Position numbers and translations under genes: made by a program
Notes under the pieces: model-generated
Databases searched by the model: none
What the model was told of the DNA's origin: nothing
Seen by the model: only the letters and a program-made list of their open reading frames with translations
Shown here: positions 44,696 through 55,905 of the stretch, in pieces
How the letters are laid out: every line of letters begins with the position of its first letter
Position numbering within the stretch: the first letter of the stretch is position 1
NCBI GenBank assembly: GCA_963575645.1
Contig: OY754464.1
Location: 60,486,948 to 60,550,947 of the forward strand
Length of the DNA stretch: 64,000 nucleotides
Source: Xanthostigma xanthostigma
Taxonomy: Eukaryota; Arthropoda; Insecta; Raphidioptera; Raphidiidae
Direction of reading: 5' to 3'

Positions 44696-45724
44696 ACACT
44701 AAACAAAGCCTACTGGCTAAACAATTCTACTTAGTATGATAAATGGACTGTTAACATATTTTCTCAAAAAGCTGATATTTTATGTAAAAATTATAGAACA
44801 TATTTTGGGCGTAGTAACTCTTGTGACTGCTAAACTTGCTGGTTGTCATGTAATAAGACCTGAAAATCTTTCAAATTCTGGACATAGGATCGTTCAGGAC
44901 TAAACCAGCATTAGCCGTTTCGGGTGAGTATAACGATCGTATTAATGAAAAGCACAACAAGGAGTACAGCATTAGCGTTACCTTTAAATATTAATTAAGA
45001 TTATGTGAATTTACTTTGTATTACACATTAGCAAGCTTTTAACGGAGAAAAAAGATGCCTGCTTCTTATTCATTAATCCCCACCTTTATAATCCGAACTT
45101 GTTTAACTTGAAACTGTAAACAATTTTAAAGAGAATTTTTAAAATATTAATGAGCACACAAAAGAGGAAAATTTTAAATTCGCTTTTAATTTTGTAAATG
45201 TTGCGATTTTCAGGTTCGTTCTTAAAAATTATAAAAATGTATATAATGTTGATTAGCTATTTTTTTTAACACACAAATCCAACAAAAAAAGATGCATCGA
45301 CCATGCGATCATTAGCACTGTTAACAATTTACATCCGATTTGGCGTATAATTATAATAGAGTAGCTATTTATGCTGCAAGTTTGGAAAGTGACGAATTAT
45401 GGCATCAGACTGATAGATTCAGCTGTGTCACAGGAAAATCGAACGCGAGGTCTTGTGTAAATATCCAATTCCAAATATGTCACTTCCTGCAAGTGTGGCA
45501 TACGAGTTTTTATGCAATCCTTATGCTTGGGGAGTTTGTATTTAATTTTTGACGTAAAAACGGCCAACTGGTAATTTTTTAAATATTAATTATAATTGAT
45601 ATCGATATTCGCATCAAGGGTCTCTCCACTAATTCTTTATTTAGCTTAAAGTTCCTGACAGTTTACGTCATTTCCTACAGATTGGCAATGTTGATCCTTA
45701 CATACCTACCTATTATAGTTGGAA
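44696..45724. other. Intergenic, no gene recognised
   Basis: AT-rich, no repeat recognised. The frame at 45340-45552 has no recognisable motif. Confidence 0.4.
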
Positions 45725-46082
45725 AGCTCATGACCGTATTCTTGAAGTGTTTGATTCACGTAGAAATTTTGCCCAGTGGTACAGATAGGATAGATGAACA
45801 AGAAATAATATGTTTGCCTGACTTACCGTGGTACAACAGATACTGCGCATACAAGTAATGCGCCCAAAAATTTACGCCAAAAAAAGTGTTTGATTGAAAG
45901 AAACCAGCTAAGCATGCTTTGATTAATTGAAACATATTATGTAGGTAATAAATAGCAAATATAGTATTTAATACTAGCCATTACCCGCACACCGCAAGCG
46001 ATTTAATACAAAATCTATTATTCGACTTTTTTAAAATATAGATACCGAATCTAAAAACGCTAAATCGTAGTAGTAAATCTTG

Positions 46083-46192
46083 AAATTGAAGACTTGGAAC
46101 CTCAACCTGAAGAGACCATTGGCCACATGGATAATGAAGATCAGCCAGAAGTTCAAGAAGGTTTAGATTTCCTACTACTGGGCCACTTGTAG
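46083..46192 (+). other. Coding-like spacer of the large palindrome
   Basis: The plus-strand frame from about 46072 to a TAG at 46190-46192 reads NLEIEDLEPQPEETIGHMDN, EDQPEVQEGLDFLLLGHL, an acidic, codon-like stretch unlike the surrounding AT-rich repeat. It could be a captured exon fragment or chance. I do not recognise the protein. Confidence 0.35.
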
Positions 46193-46495
46193 AAGGGGTA
46201 TCTATAAAGGAAAAATATCGATTTAGCGTTTTTATATTCGGTATATTTTAAAGAAGTCGGATATTAGATTTTGTATTAAATAGTGTGCCGGGTAATGGAT
46301 AGTATTAAATACGATATTTGCTATTCATTGGCATTGTTACCTACATAATGTTCCAATTAATCAAAGCATGATTAGTTGATTTGTTTCAATCAAACAATTT
46401 TTTGGACATACATTTTTGGGCGCATTACTTGTATGCGCAGTACCTGTTGTACCACGGTAAGTCAGGCAAACATATTATTTCTTGTCCATCTATTC

Positions 46496-46777
46496 CAGGG
46501 GCGAGCAAATTTTTTGATCGCCGGGCTACATAGCTGATGAAAATTAGACCGCGGACCGCATAGGTGATGAAAATTTGAGCGCAGGCCAAAAAAAAAGGTC
46601 CTCACATTCTATTTCGGCATTTAGAGAGCAAAAAAGAAAAAAAAAAGGTCCTCACATTCTATTTCCACATTTGGAAAGCAAAATAAAAAAAAAGGGTCTT
46701 CACATTCTATTTCTTTTCTGAAACTGATTCTCGGGCCGGACAAAATTGTGCTGCGGGCCGCCATTTGCCCAGGCCTG
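46496..46777. mobile_element. hAT-like MITE inserted in palindrome arm
   Basis: Ends CAGGGGCGAGCAAATT and, inverted, CAGGCCTGGGCAAATG. TSD ATCTATTC (46488-46495) and ATCTATCC (46778-46785). The empty site is preserved in the other arm as GGATAGAT at 45788-45795. Inside are about three 40-50 bp units of GGTCCTCACATTCTATTTC. GC-rich ends with GGGCCGG/GCGGGCCGC are typical of hAT MITEs. Confidence 0.93.
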
Positions 46778-46850
46778 ATCTATCCTATCTGTACCACTGG
46801 GCAAAATTTCTACGTGAATCAAACACTTCATAAATAATGGGTCATGAGCT

Positions 46851-47388
46851 CTTGGGTTATTACAAAACTCACTGATAGTATCACGCATGCAACCAATATA
46901 TTTATAAAGATTTTAAACGTAATTTTTAGAGAAACTGCATTAAAATAATTTTTAATTGTTTCGTTCCATTTCGGTGTAGAATTTGTTTCAGTGAGGCGTT
47001 CTGCTTAAGCGCGGCACTACAATAATATAGTAAGGTGAAGGTTTAACGGGAAGGTACACACATACATATTGTATAATATGTACAAGCTGCTTTGTGGTTT
47101 CCCGTGCTGTTTGGCACCTTTAAACATATCCAGTTTCCAATATACGTTGATGGGAAGGGCAATTCTCTCTTTCTCTCCCTCTCTACAGAGAACTCTGTGT
47201 ACACAGTATACAAATATGAACACACAACTTCGTCCTAAGGCTGCGTCGGTGTGGGTTTGGACATAATACTGAGAGTTCGAATAACCAAAGACTACTTAGA
47301 TATTGTCAATTACAGACGCTCGATAACGTCTCAAATGATATTTTTATGGTGCCATAGGTACCTACCTGTGGGTTATGCGTAAACACGT
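46851..47388. other. Intergenic, no gene recognised
   Basis: Frames on both strands at 47017-47266 match nothing known. A GACGCTCGATAACGTC block near 47310 resembles the start of repeat J. Confidence 0.4.
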
Positions 47389-47580
47389 AATCCATACTAA
47401 TATTAAAGCGAAAGTAACTCTGTTTTTCTGTCTGTTACCTTTTCACGCCCTAATCGTCGAACAGATTGTGATAAAATTTGGCAAGGAGATAGATTGCATC
47501 CCGAGGAAGAACATAGGCTACCTTTTGTCTCACCCAACATATCTCAATTTTAGGCTTATGGTAAGAAATAAAGAATTAAG
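47389..47580 (-). repeat. RTE-type LINE 3' tail, reversed
   Basis: CATACTAATATTAAAGCGAA, TCTGTCTGTTACCTTTTCAC, GAACAGATTGTGATAAAATT and GGCAAGGAGATAGATTGCAT are the reverse complement of a lepidopteran RTE-like tail. The 85-codon frame at 47375-47632 runs through it and is accidental. Confidence 0.75.
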
Positions 47581-47632
47581 TATTTCAGCATTTTTGCAAA
47601 TCATCTCCCAAGGGGGAAAAATAGCGAAATAA

Positions 47633-47940
47633 TGCCACTTGCGGTCGGGTCATTTGCGGTTAGAACAATTATCGCCCCACGTGCGGTCAATCGATATTAT
47701 TAAAAGAAAATAATTAGGAGTGACCCCACTTGCGGTCAAAGAAAATTTGATAATTTCTAATAGGTTCATATTCTTTTCGCATCAATATTTTTTATACAAC
47801 GTTAGACATCTAGCGTTGAAATATCGTACATAAAAATGCAATCTATGATACAAACCATTTTATTTTTTATACAACGTTAGACATCTAGCGTTGAAATATC
47901 GTACATAAAAATGCAATCTATGATACAAACCATTTTATTT
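47633..47940 (+). repeat. CACTTGCGGTC repeats and exact 75-bp tandem duplication
   Basis: The motif TTGCGGTC or TGCGGT recurs four times at 47637-47740 (CCACTTGCGGTCGGGTCATT, CCCCACGTGCGGTCAATC, CCCCACTTGCGGTCAAAG). Then a 75-bp unit is present twice without differences (about 47790-47864 and 47865-47939, each with ACAACGTTAGACATCTAGCG). Confidence 0.8.
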
Positions 47941-48739
47941 ACAAGTGTTGCCAATAAATAAACAATGCTTCTAAATGCAAAAAATTAAGACGTTAATATT
48001 CAAGTTTTCACTTCTGCTGGCACTCCCAGAGTGCAACCCGTCTTTTTTTTTAAATTTGAGTTATTTAAAAAAAGGTCATTTGTATTAGTGCCTAAAGAAA
48101 GTAAGGAAGTCTTTTCTCAGACAAACGATTTCTGTCCCTCTGTCCCGCATTGGGTCGCCGAACGAAAACAGAAAATAAGCCATATTGTTTACTTTACGCA
48201 TTTCGTGCCCATTATTTCGTATGTCACCATTTTCGTAGCGCTAACTCTACGCAATCCGAAGTTACACTGGCCCGCCGGGCACCGCCAAATTGCTTCGTAT
48301 TGCGGACCCACTCACTCGCCATAACTGCAGTCGTTGCGCGCTCGAGCCGGAAATCATATTTTCAGGTACGGACGTCACGTTTATCGTGTGCAATTGTAAG
48401 ACGCCACATTGTTACCGATTTTTGTAACGGTCGACTTTTCGTGAATGCACCCCGTAGTGTTGCGATTTTTGCGTCAAAAAACCGGTTGATCGATATCGCG
48501 CCTTATCTAGTTTGCATATAAATTCAGCAACAGCTTGTACATAGCGAATATCGTGTGCAACAGTGGACCCAAGAGATATCGCTCACATCAACTTCTCTAT
48601 TAGCAACGACGCGAGGAGAAGCCCTATACCCTGGACACGTAGGCTATGGAGCAACGTTGCCATATCGAGGAGCAGAAGTCCCTATATTTGGAGATTTAAA
48701 ATTGTTTTAGGTGTACAGACCATAGATAAAAGTAACTAG
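47941..48739. other. GC-richer intergenic stretch, no gene recognised
   Basis: The segment 48120-48520 is GC-richer than its surroundings and carries a 123-codon plus frame (48150-48521) and a 97-codon frame, neither with a recognisable motif. A CATATAAA box lies at 48515-48522. It could be host regulatory or exonic DNA, but nothing proves it. Confidence 0.35.
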
Positions 48740-48900
48740 AGTACGCTAGTACGTATATTCTTGCCTCAGTTAAGAAAATCATAAATTTGATTGACTCAAA
48801 TCAGCATTGTTTTGCAACATTAGTTACCCTAGAGATGAATAACTGTTCTCTCTCTTAATTGCAAACACTTTCACTGCTCTCTCGCGAATCTCTATCGTAT
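48740..48900. repeat. Repeat K, copy 2
   Basis: CAACATTAGTTACCCTAGAG, TTCTCTCTCTTAATTGCAAA and CACTTTCACTGCTCTCTCGC match the 23717-23880 copy at about 75 percent. Confidence 0.55.
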
Positions 48901-49529
48901 AGACCCATACATCATTACTAGCGCAGGACAAAAAAAAAACACGACTCGGTGAAATGTGTTGCGAAAATGATGAATGTGACTTGTGGCGAGTTTGAGAAGT
49001 GGTGAAAGTATCAATTAAATTTTTAATTAATTTTTTAAGATAATAATAAAATATTAACTACTCGTTATCGATAGAAAATCGAAAGAATAAGACTAAATCT
49101 GACTACATTGGCAGAGAAATTCATTTTTAGCTTTTGACAACATCCAATCGAAATAAAAATCTTGAGGCCAACTTTCTCTAAATATCGATTTTTTTTACAA
49201 GATTGACAGAGAACAAGCAACTCTGATTGGGTGTGGGTTCCATCACACTTAAATCAATAAGAAACTCTCTGTTGCCAATCGTTGTAATTCGGAATTTTTT
49301 TATGGGATTTCAAACATTTTTTTAAGCATTTTGCAACTTTGAGTGAATAGAACGTCTATATCTAATCTACAATTTCTCTCTGGTTGGCCGTGACTTTCAT
49401 GCCACTTAAAATGTTCTGTCGGTGGGAAAATGTCAAAGCCAAATTTCACGTTTTTACAAGCTTTTATTTAGTTTCACCTGTCCCGGTGTCTGTTTGAAAT
49501 CAAATCTTGCAAGTTAAAGTTGAACCACT
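48901..49529. other. Intergenic, no gene recognised
   Basis: AT-rich, no recognised feature. Confidence 0.4.
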
Positions 49530-49770
49530 TCCCATTATCCGATTGAGCTGAAATTTTGCATACGTATTTAGTTCCGATGACAATACAATGTTAAAATACC
49601 TAACTGATCATTTTGGCTTTAGCCCGGTTGCAAATCGCACTTTTAACTACTTCCCGTTATCCGATGGAGTTGAAATTTTGCATACGTATGTAGTTATTAT
49701 AACAATGTAATATTATAATAACTAGCTGAACGGATGAAAATCTTACTTTTAATAAAGCACACTAAAAACT
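49530..49770 (+). repeat. Family E tail, dimeric
   Basis: Two units: CCATTATCCGATTGAGCTGA (49538) and CCGTTATCCGATGGAGTTGA (49657), each with AAATTTTGCATACGTAT. It ends CACACTAAAAACTTAAAAA and runs straight into a foldback. Confidence 0.7.
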
Positions 49771-50095
49771 TAAAAATAAATAAACGAAAAAAAAATTTGA
49801 AAACAAGTTTTTATTAGTTGTTAATAAATATGAACTTAAAAAAGTTAAAAATAATTTTATTCTGATTGGAAATACCTTATCACAGTCTCAAGTTTTCAAA
49901 TAAAAGCGTGTTAGACAAGAGAGAGAAAAAAGACGGTGTAACACGCTTTTATTTCAAAACTTGAGACTGTGATATGTACGTCTACGTACGAAGCGACTTA
50001 TTTCTACTCGAAATAAAATTAATTTTAACTTTTTAGTTCATTTTTATTAACAACTTATTAATTTTTTTTCGTTTATTTATTTGTTAAATTAACAG
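49770..50095. mobile_element. Foldback element next to family E tail
   Basis: The arms are about 140 bp: TAAATAAACGAAAAAAAAA...AACTTAAAAAAGTTAAAAAT against TAACTTTTTAGTTCA...CGTTTATTTATT. The innermost part, ATCACAGTCTCAAGTTTTCA with AAAAGCGTGTTA, pairs with TAACACGCTTTT...ACTTGAGACTGTGAT. The unpaired loop contains AGAGAGAGAAAA. Confidence 0.8.
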
Positions 50096-50514
50096 CGCAT
50101 TTTCTTTTTAAACATTTGGCAACACTGAGAGGGAATGATTTCGATTCCACGCGGCCTAGCCTATACCCAGCTGGTTGGGTGGAGATGAAACTTGGAATAT
50201 AGTAGTAGGTATTATTACCAGCGTATGTATACAATGTTCACGGCACGCGTCTTAACTTTTGCTTCATCCTCTCGATTCCTTTCATTGCTGCCAACATATC
50301 TATTCACTTATACATACTCTTTCTTTGCGTACATTCGGTCTATCATAATAATATAAATCTGGTTACGACAACGATTCAATACGATACAATCTACTATCAT
50401 ACTATACTATATTCAAAAGTTAAGAACTGAGTCATACATTTATTTATACTTTATTTAGCTTGACTCCGTATGGGTGTATTTGTTTTTTTAAATATATTTG
50501 TTTCTAATCTTGCG
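50096..50514. other. Intergenic, no gene recognised
   Basis: No gene or repeat recognised. Confidence 0.4.
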
Positions 50515-50666
50515 ACAGCTTTTTCAACTACCTCCCGTTATCCGATATAGTTAAAATTTTGCATACGTATGTAGTTCCGATGACAATATAATATTATAAG
50601 AACTAACTGACCGGTCCGACTTTTGTTCGGATACAAATCGCACTTTTAATTAAGCACACTAAAAAC
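50515..50666 (+). repeat. Family E tail
   Basis: CTACCTCCCGTTATCCGATA, TTTTGCATACGTATGTAGTT, CTGACCGGTCCGACTTTTG and CACACTAAAAACTTAAAAA, in the same order as the reversed copy at 4245-4420. It abuts a foldback. Confidence 0.7.
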
Positions 50667-51040
50667 TTAAAAATAAAATAGGTAGAAAAGCTTTTAAAGT
50701 TAAATGGTTTTATCGATGATGTATAGGTACTAAAAACTAGAAAATAATTATAGGTTACCATAGGGAGCTTTGATTAAACTAAAATAAAATCGTGAGGCGC
50801 ACGCGCATTTAGTACGAAACTTTCATTTGTTTGAGATTGTAAATCATATTTAGCTTTCGACTGTCTTCTTCGACCATAATGTACCTACCTAACTATAAAT
50901 TCTTCACTACGATTTTATTTTGGTTCAATCAAAGCCCCCTGTGGTGACTCATAATTACTTTCAAGTTTTTAATACATAATCGATTGTACAATAAAACCGT
51001 TAAACTTAATAAAGCTTTTTTACCTATTTTATTACGCAGA
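50667..51040. mobile_element. Foldback element, copy 2
   Basis: Left arm about 50667-50815 (AATAAAATAGGT, ACCATAGGGAGCTTTGATTA) pairs with about 50895-51040 (CAATCAAAGCCCCCTGTGGT, TTTTTTACCTATTTTATT). Same family as 3921-4245. Confidence 0.82.
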
Positions 51041-51149
51041 ATGATTTACGATGTTTCTTTGCTTTAGCACTCAATTAGCTAATCGTGCTATAATTATGGA
51101 AACTACTTAAATTTTGATGTTTTACTTTAAATGTTCGCAACAGGGAAAA

Positions 51150-51750
51150 ATTCCAGCCCATTGAGGCGACGGGACCATTCCAACTTCAAAAATATTGACA
51201 TAATAAAGAAAACAAAATTTGTGATATCGCGTGAGTGTCGCGAGTAATGACTAGTATACAATATGATATTTGCTATTCATTGCGATGGTTACCAACATAA
51301 TATAAACTAGTTTATTTCTGACAGATCTACAAAACAAAAAGAACAGCAGATTTTTTTTATTTTCAAAATATTTCCGAAATTATAAATTTTAGAAAAATAT
51401 TTTTTTAACAAAACTTTCATGAAAAAATAAATAGAATAATAATCCGTTATGAAAAGTATACTATTATTATATAAAAAAATAGCATATATCTCTTCTGCGC
51501 ATGCGCCGATTTTCTCCAAAAATAGTAGGGCTCTTCATATTTGCATAGCAAACATCTTCCCAAAATCTGATTTCAATCCGTTCATTCGTTTGACCTGTAT
51601 CGTGTTTACAGACTAACAAACGCAGTTTTTCCAAAAATGTGTTTTTTGGATTCGGGGGACCTCAAAAGGAAAAAAATTATAAAATTTTGAAAAGTGATTT
51701 TTGACCTGAACCAGTACCATTCCTCACTTGTGGGTTGAAATAGTAAAAAA
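51150..51750 (-). repeat. R650 repeat, full-length
   Basis: From ATTCCAGCCCATTGAGGCGA to GTTGAAATAGTAAAAAA. GCGCATGCGC intact at 51497-51506. The 70-codon frame at 51307-51519 is repeat-internal. Confidence 0.86.
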
Positions 51751-52664
51751 TTGATAAGCAATTTGCTAGAAACAGTGCCTGTATTTTTTGATACGTCTTG
51801 TATAAATTATTCATTGCGAAGGCAACGCGCGTCGTGTATTACAGTCTCAGAGGTATTTCTGCTACTCGCGTCCAGAGCGCAATTATACAACTAATTATGA
51901 CAATAATTGGCGGTGACACTGTGAAAAATCTCCTTGGAGACCGGTTTCGTTTTATTCTCCCGACATTCCCGCAGGAACAACACAGACTTTCATCAACAAT
52001 GTACCTACAAAAATACCGGGAATAAATTATCATTTCAATGTGCGTATTATGCATGTAGCTATTTGTAAGATAAATGCCGGGACTTAAAAATGTGCAAGTT
52101 TTAATTTAAAATTTGCATTCATAAAATATTCTAAAAAAGTTTCAAATAGTTCCAAATGGTAGGCATTGTCTTTTCTATACGTTACTTTTTGTGGAGGATG
52201 ATAATTTGTCTATATTTATCGCTACATAATGAGCAGGTAATGACAATCTATTTTTAAATATTGACATACTCATGCTATAATTAATTTAAAAGTCTGAAGA
52301 TGTTTTAAAATATAGGGTTTCAAAAATTTATTATTATTAACTATTTTTATTTGTTTTTTATTTTAGAAAAGTAGAACACTGAAATCCGGACGCCATCAAA
52401 ATAATAGTTTTTGTATCTAGACCGTAATGAAATTTATTATGTATGAGCTCTTACATTATGGTTTAACGAGCCTCGACAGTTACACGAGTCGTAACATCAT
52501 TACGTGCAAGATACGTACACTTTTACACGCACCTCCTTTAAGATACCTGATTTTCACATCATAATACGTATATATTTTTATTATTTTTGACAGATCCATG
52601 CGTGACTATTTGAAATCTGTTTAGGTTGTTTATGAAAACTAAGCACATTTTTTGCTGTCTCTGT
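51751..52664. other. Intergenic, no gene recognised
   Basis: Overlapping frames at 51798-52054 (plus 75, minus 71 codons) match nothing known; the local composition is less AT-rich than average. Confidence 0.4.
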
Positions 52665-52793
52665 TCCTCATAGTTAAATGGTAACTTACAAGGTCGCTTT
52701 AGGAAATTATTGGTGGAATGGTTAGATGGCATTTATTTGTTTTACTTTACAGCACTAGCGCTAAACCACCGGTATGCGGGCACGAAAAGTAGC
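52665..52793 (-). repeat. Dispersed repeat C
   Basis: GGTAACTTACAAGGTCGCTT, TTTACAGCACTAGCGCTAAA and GGGCACGAAAAGTAGCTTT match 30360-30480 in the same orientation. It directly precedes an R650 copy. Confidence 0.65.
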
Positions 52794-53439
52794 TTTTACC
52801 ATTCCAAACCACCAATGGTACTAGTCCAGGTCAAACATCACTTTTTTAATATTATTTCGTTTTGAGGTTCCCTGAATAAAAAAAAACTATTTTTCAAAAA
52901 AACTCTGTGCGTCTGTTTGTGTGTGAGCACGATACAGGTTAAACCGATGAGCGGATTGAAACCAGATTTTGGGAGAATGTTTGGTATGCAAATATGAAGA
53001 GCCCTATTGGGGAAAATTGGCGCATGCACAGAAGAGATAATATAGGCTATAACAGTGTTTTTTTATATAATAATGGTATAATTTTCATAACGATTTATTA
53101 GTCTATTTATTTTTTCAAGAAAGTTTCGTTTAACATTTTTTTTCTTAACTTTATACTTTCGGAAATATTTTGAAAATAAAAAAAAATCAGCTGTTCTTTT
53201 ATTTTATAGATATGTCAGAAATAAACTAGTTAAGCATACTTTGATTAATTTTTACATGACGTGGAACATATTATGTAGGTAACCATCACAACGAATAGCA
53301 AATATCATATTGAATACTAGCCATTACCCGCGTCACCTCACGCGATGTCAGAAATTTTCTTTTCTTTATTATACTATATCAAATGTCAATAATTTTGAAG
53401 TTGGAATGGTCCCGTCGCCCAATTGGCTGGAATTTTTTT
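52794..53439 (+). repeat. R650 repeat, full-length
   Basis: From TTTTACCATTCCAAACCACC to GTCGCCCAATTGGCTGGAAT plus a T run. The central palindrome has one change (GGCGCATGCACAG near 53019). Confidence 0.87.
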
Positions 53440-54060
53440 ACTGTAATGTGCGTGATCACTTAGCGGGCGTATTTTTTTCATTTGAATAAATCAGAAAGTA
53501 ATCTTTAAATACTAATAAAAACGTCTCGAAAAAAAACATTATCGTAAAAACGTTCTTAAGAAAAATTTCAACAAAAGAGAAAAAATTTGTCACGTCTTGT
53601 GTTTCGAGATCGAGACTAAATTGATGTCAGGAAATTCGTGCCTGACCATAAACTTTGCTTGACTTTATTTCCTTTAAATTAAACCATTTAAATTCCGCGC
53701 TTGAAACCAATCCAAATATTTAAATTAAATTTGCAGTCGAAGCTAAATAGATTCATCCATCCTTAAACAATATATTAAATAAATAAATAAAAAAAAAAAA
53801 ACAATATGTACACAACGCACATGGAAAAAAGTTTTAACAAAATTTATGTCGTAAAATTTTAAGTTAATACGAACGTGAACTGCATATTAGATTTTTATAT
53901 TTTATGAACGGAAAGCGTTCGTCTGTGTGTGTGTGTATGTGTGTGTAAACGCATGTTTGCGTATGCGTGCGCTGTGTATAGTGATTTTAGAGACTCGTCT
54001 AATTCTTTAAAGTGGTTATACTTACGCGCACGTTTGTCTCTTTTATCGAATATAATAATA
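53440..54060. other. Intergenic with a short TG microsatellite
   Basis: A (TG)n-like run lies at about 53923-53947. An A-rich run is at 53776-53802. The frame at 53929-54141 crosses the microsatellite and a hAT MITE and is not a gene. Confidence 0.5.
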
Positions 54061-54068
54061 TACGGAAA

Positions 54069-54457
54069 CAGGGCTGGATTTAGGGGAGAGCAACCGGGGC
54101 TACAGCCCCGGGGCCTCCACAGAAAGGGGCCCCCACAATAAACTTCAGAAAAAAAAATTCAAATTCAGACTAGTAAACACGAGTTAACAACTTTTTCTTT
54201 GATATTTTTCAGCAAAAAGAACTTGGAAGGATCCCCTCGTTACCGCTAAAATTTAATTTCAGATAATTCTTGTTTCCGATTATATTTATGTTTGTTAAAT
54301 AATAAAAGAATGTATACCTACTTGGTTTCACAATAAATTATTTATTGGAAAACTCGACTGAAAAAAATTGTCCATTTTATTTGGAAAATAATTTGGGGCC
54401 AGGGGGCCTCCACTCCTTTGTTGCCCCGAGGCCTCCAGACCTCTAAATCCGGCATTG
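54069..54457. mobile_element. hAT-like MITE, perfect 8-bp TSD
   Basis: Ends CAGGGCTGGATTTAG and, inverted, CAATGCCGGATTTAG. Identical TSD TACGGAAA at 54061-54068 and 54458-54465. Subterminal GGGGCCTCCAC...GGGGCC and GGGGGCCTCCAC...GAGGCCTCC blocks, AT-rich centre. 389 bp, noncoding. Confidence 0.93.
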
Positions 54458-54514
54458 TACGGAAATCTAGCGCCGACGGCCAAAACCATTCCCTCTATGT
54501 ACAGTCAATACCAT

Positions 54515-54957
54515 TTTCTTCATACCTCGATCGAAAGTGCATATTTTCGGCTCCAATTGGTGGGATTACACGGTCCAATACAGGAAGTTCGTACGTTCGA
54601 ACGGTAGTAACGTAAAAACAACCAATCAACTGTTTAGATGTCGTTTCCGTAGCAACCTTATTACATTTTAGCTAACAATCGCGAACAGCTGTTGTCATTT
54701 GTGTTTTTTCGTTTAAACTCAAAACTTCTTGCTTGGAATTAATCTGTGTTTTTATGTAATTAATTAATTAGGTAATGTATTTAATAAGTGTGCTTACGAC
54801 TGACGTATGAAGAAAAATAGTATACACTCCACTGGCCGAAAGTGTGATATGCTTGCCCTTCGCGCCATGATGCCCTTGGCGTCGCCTCAGAAATTATGGC
54901 GCGCAGGGCAAAAATATCATACTTTCGACCCTTGTGGTGTAATATACTATTTCTTCT
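54515..54957. repeat. Composite repeat D, copy 2
   Basis: Collinear with 38808-39272: CTTCATACCTCGATCGAAAG, CAACCAATCAACTGTTTAGA, GTGCTTACGACTGACGTATG, then the second hairpin GGCCGAAAGTGTGATATGC...ATCATACTTTCGACC. The arms have diverged more than in copy 1. Confidence 0.8.
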
Positions 54958-55080
54958 TCTTTTTAAAGTGAATATTTCTTTAAAAACGGAGGTAAAGTCA
55001 TTTCCCTATGTAATAGAATTTGTCACGAATTTGTACCTACTAACAGTAACCCCATATAAACAATGATTCTCTGTTTAAGT

Positions 55081-55200
55081 ATTGGTAGTCAGTGGTAGGA
55101 TGCTGGCATACCACGCGGCCGGCCTGGGTTAGATTTCCGTCAGGTGCGCACAACAGTATGTTTTTTAATTTTATTTTTTTAATATTTTTAAGTATACCTA
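55081..55200 (+). repeat. tRNA-derived SINE
   Basis: A-box-like TAGTCAGTGGT (55086-55096) and B-box-like GGGTTAGATTTCC (55126-55138), followed by a T-rich tail. It is more diverged than the SINE at 36966. Confidence 0.5.
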
Positions 55201-55339
55201 TTATATATAAAATTTTCGACTAATTTATCAAAATAATACTTGAGCTAAAAAAAAAAAACATTTGCAGTAAACCTGCGGAAATTTTGTTGTCTGTGTTTTC
55301 TCATTTATTATTTGCAGTAAGCCTGCGAAAAAATTAAAA

Positions 55340-55572
55340 ATGTGTTAAGATAACGCATTACAGAAGTGAAACTTCTAGTTGCAAATTATACGATTTCATT
55401 TGGACAAGTGGAAAAATGTATTACGAGATAGTTTCACGTTCAGATTAACTTGTACAGACGAAATATCTGAACGTGAAACTATCTTGTAACACATTTTTTC
55501 AACTTGTCCAAACGCAAGCATATGATTAGCAATTAGAAGTTTCACTTCTGTAATGCGTTCTCGTAACACTAT
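55340..55572. mobile_element. Foldback MITE S with about 100-bp arms
   Basis: Left GTTAAGATAACGCATTACAG...GTTTCACGTTCAGAT pairs with ATCTGAACGTGAAACTATCT...CTGTAATGCGTTCTCGTAAC. The unpaired centre is about 20 bp (TAACTTGTACAGACGAAAT). A classical short foldback MITE. Confidence 0.88.
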
Positions 55573-55679
55573 TAATTTTTTTTTGTTTTAAGAGCCGAGA
55601 ACACTGGAGCCACTGGAGCTTAAAGGCGAGATCCAAAATTACGAAAGTGTTGTAATTGCTAATATTTTGAGATTAGCCT

Positions 55680-55905
55680 ATAGTTATCTTTAATAATCTC
55701 CGAAACTACACATCCGATTTTAAAATTTTATTCACGAATATTTAGAATGGACCTCAGGGTGTCATAGGTTATATATTATCGCGTTAAAATAAAATCGCTT
55801 TTCGGGGAGACCAATTTGGCAACGTAAGTCGATAAAAGACGGTAGAGCAATCTACAAATTCGTGCGAAGCCGGACCGGGCCACTAGTAATATTATAGACA
55901 CTGTG
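55680..55905 (-). repeat. Retroposon-tail repeat N, copy 2
   Basis: GTAAGTCGATAAAAGACGGT, CAATCTACAAATTCGTGCGA and AGCCGGACCGGGCCACTAG are the reverse complement of the 16962 copy. TCTTTAATAATCTCCGAAAC marks the other end. Confidence 0.72.

Larger units (their letters stand above)
45725..46850. repeat. Large palindrome built on R650 core, with unique spacer
   Basis: Left arm about 45725-46082 and right arm about 46166-46850 are reverse complements (GCTCATGACC / GGTCATGAGC at the outer ends, AGTAGTAAATC / GATTTCCTACTAC at the inner ends). The right arm holds a 282-bp hAT MITE that the left arm lacks. Each arm includes the ATGCTTTGATTAATT and ACTAGCCATTACCCG-type core of R650 (45900-46000 and about 46270-46380). 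Without the MITE the palindrome is about 835 bp. Confidence 0.88.

Noticed and set aside
48150..48521. 123-codon frame as a host exon
   Set aside because: Basic, low-information protein with no recognisable motif; overlapping frame of similar length. GC-rich sequence lengthens random frames. Kept only as an unassigned stretch.
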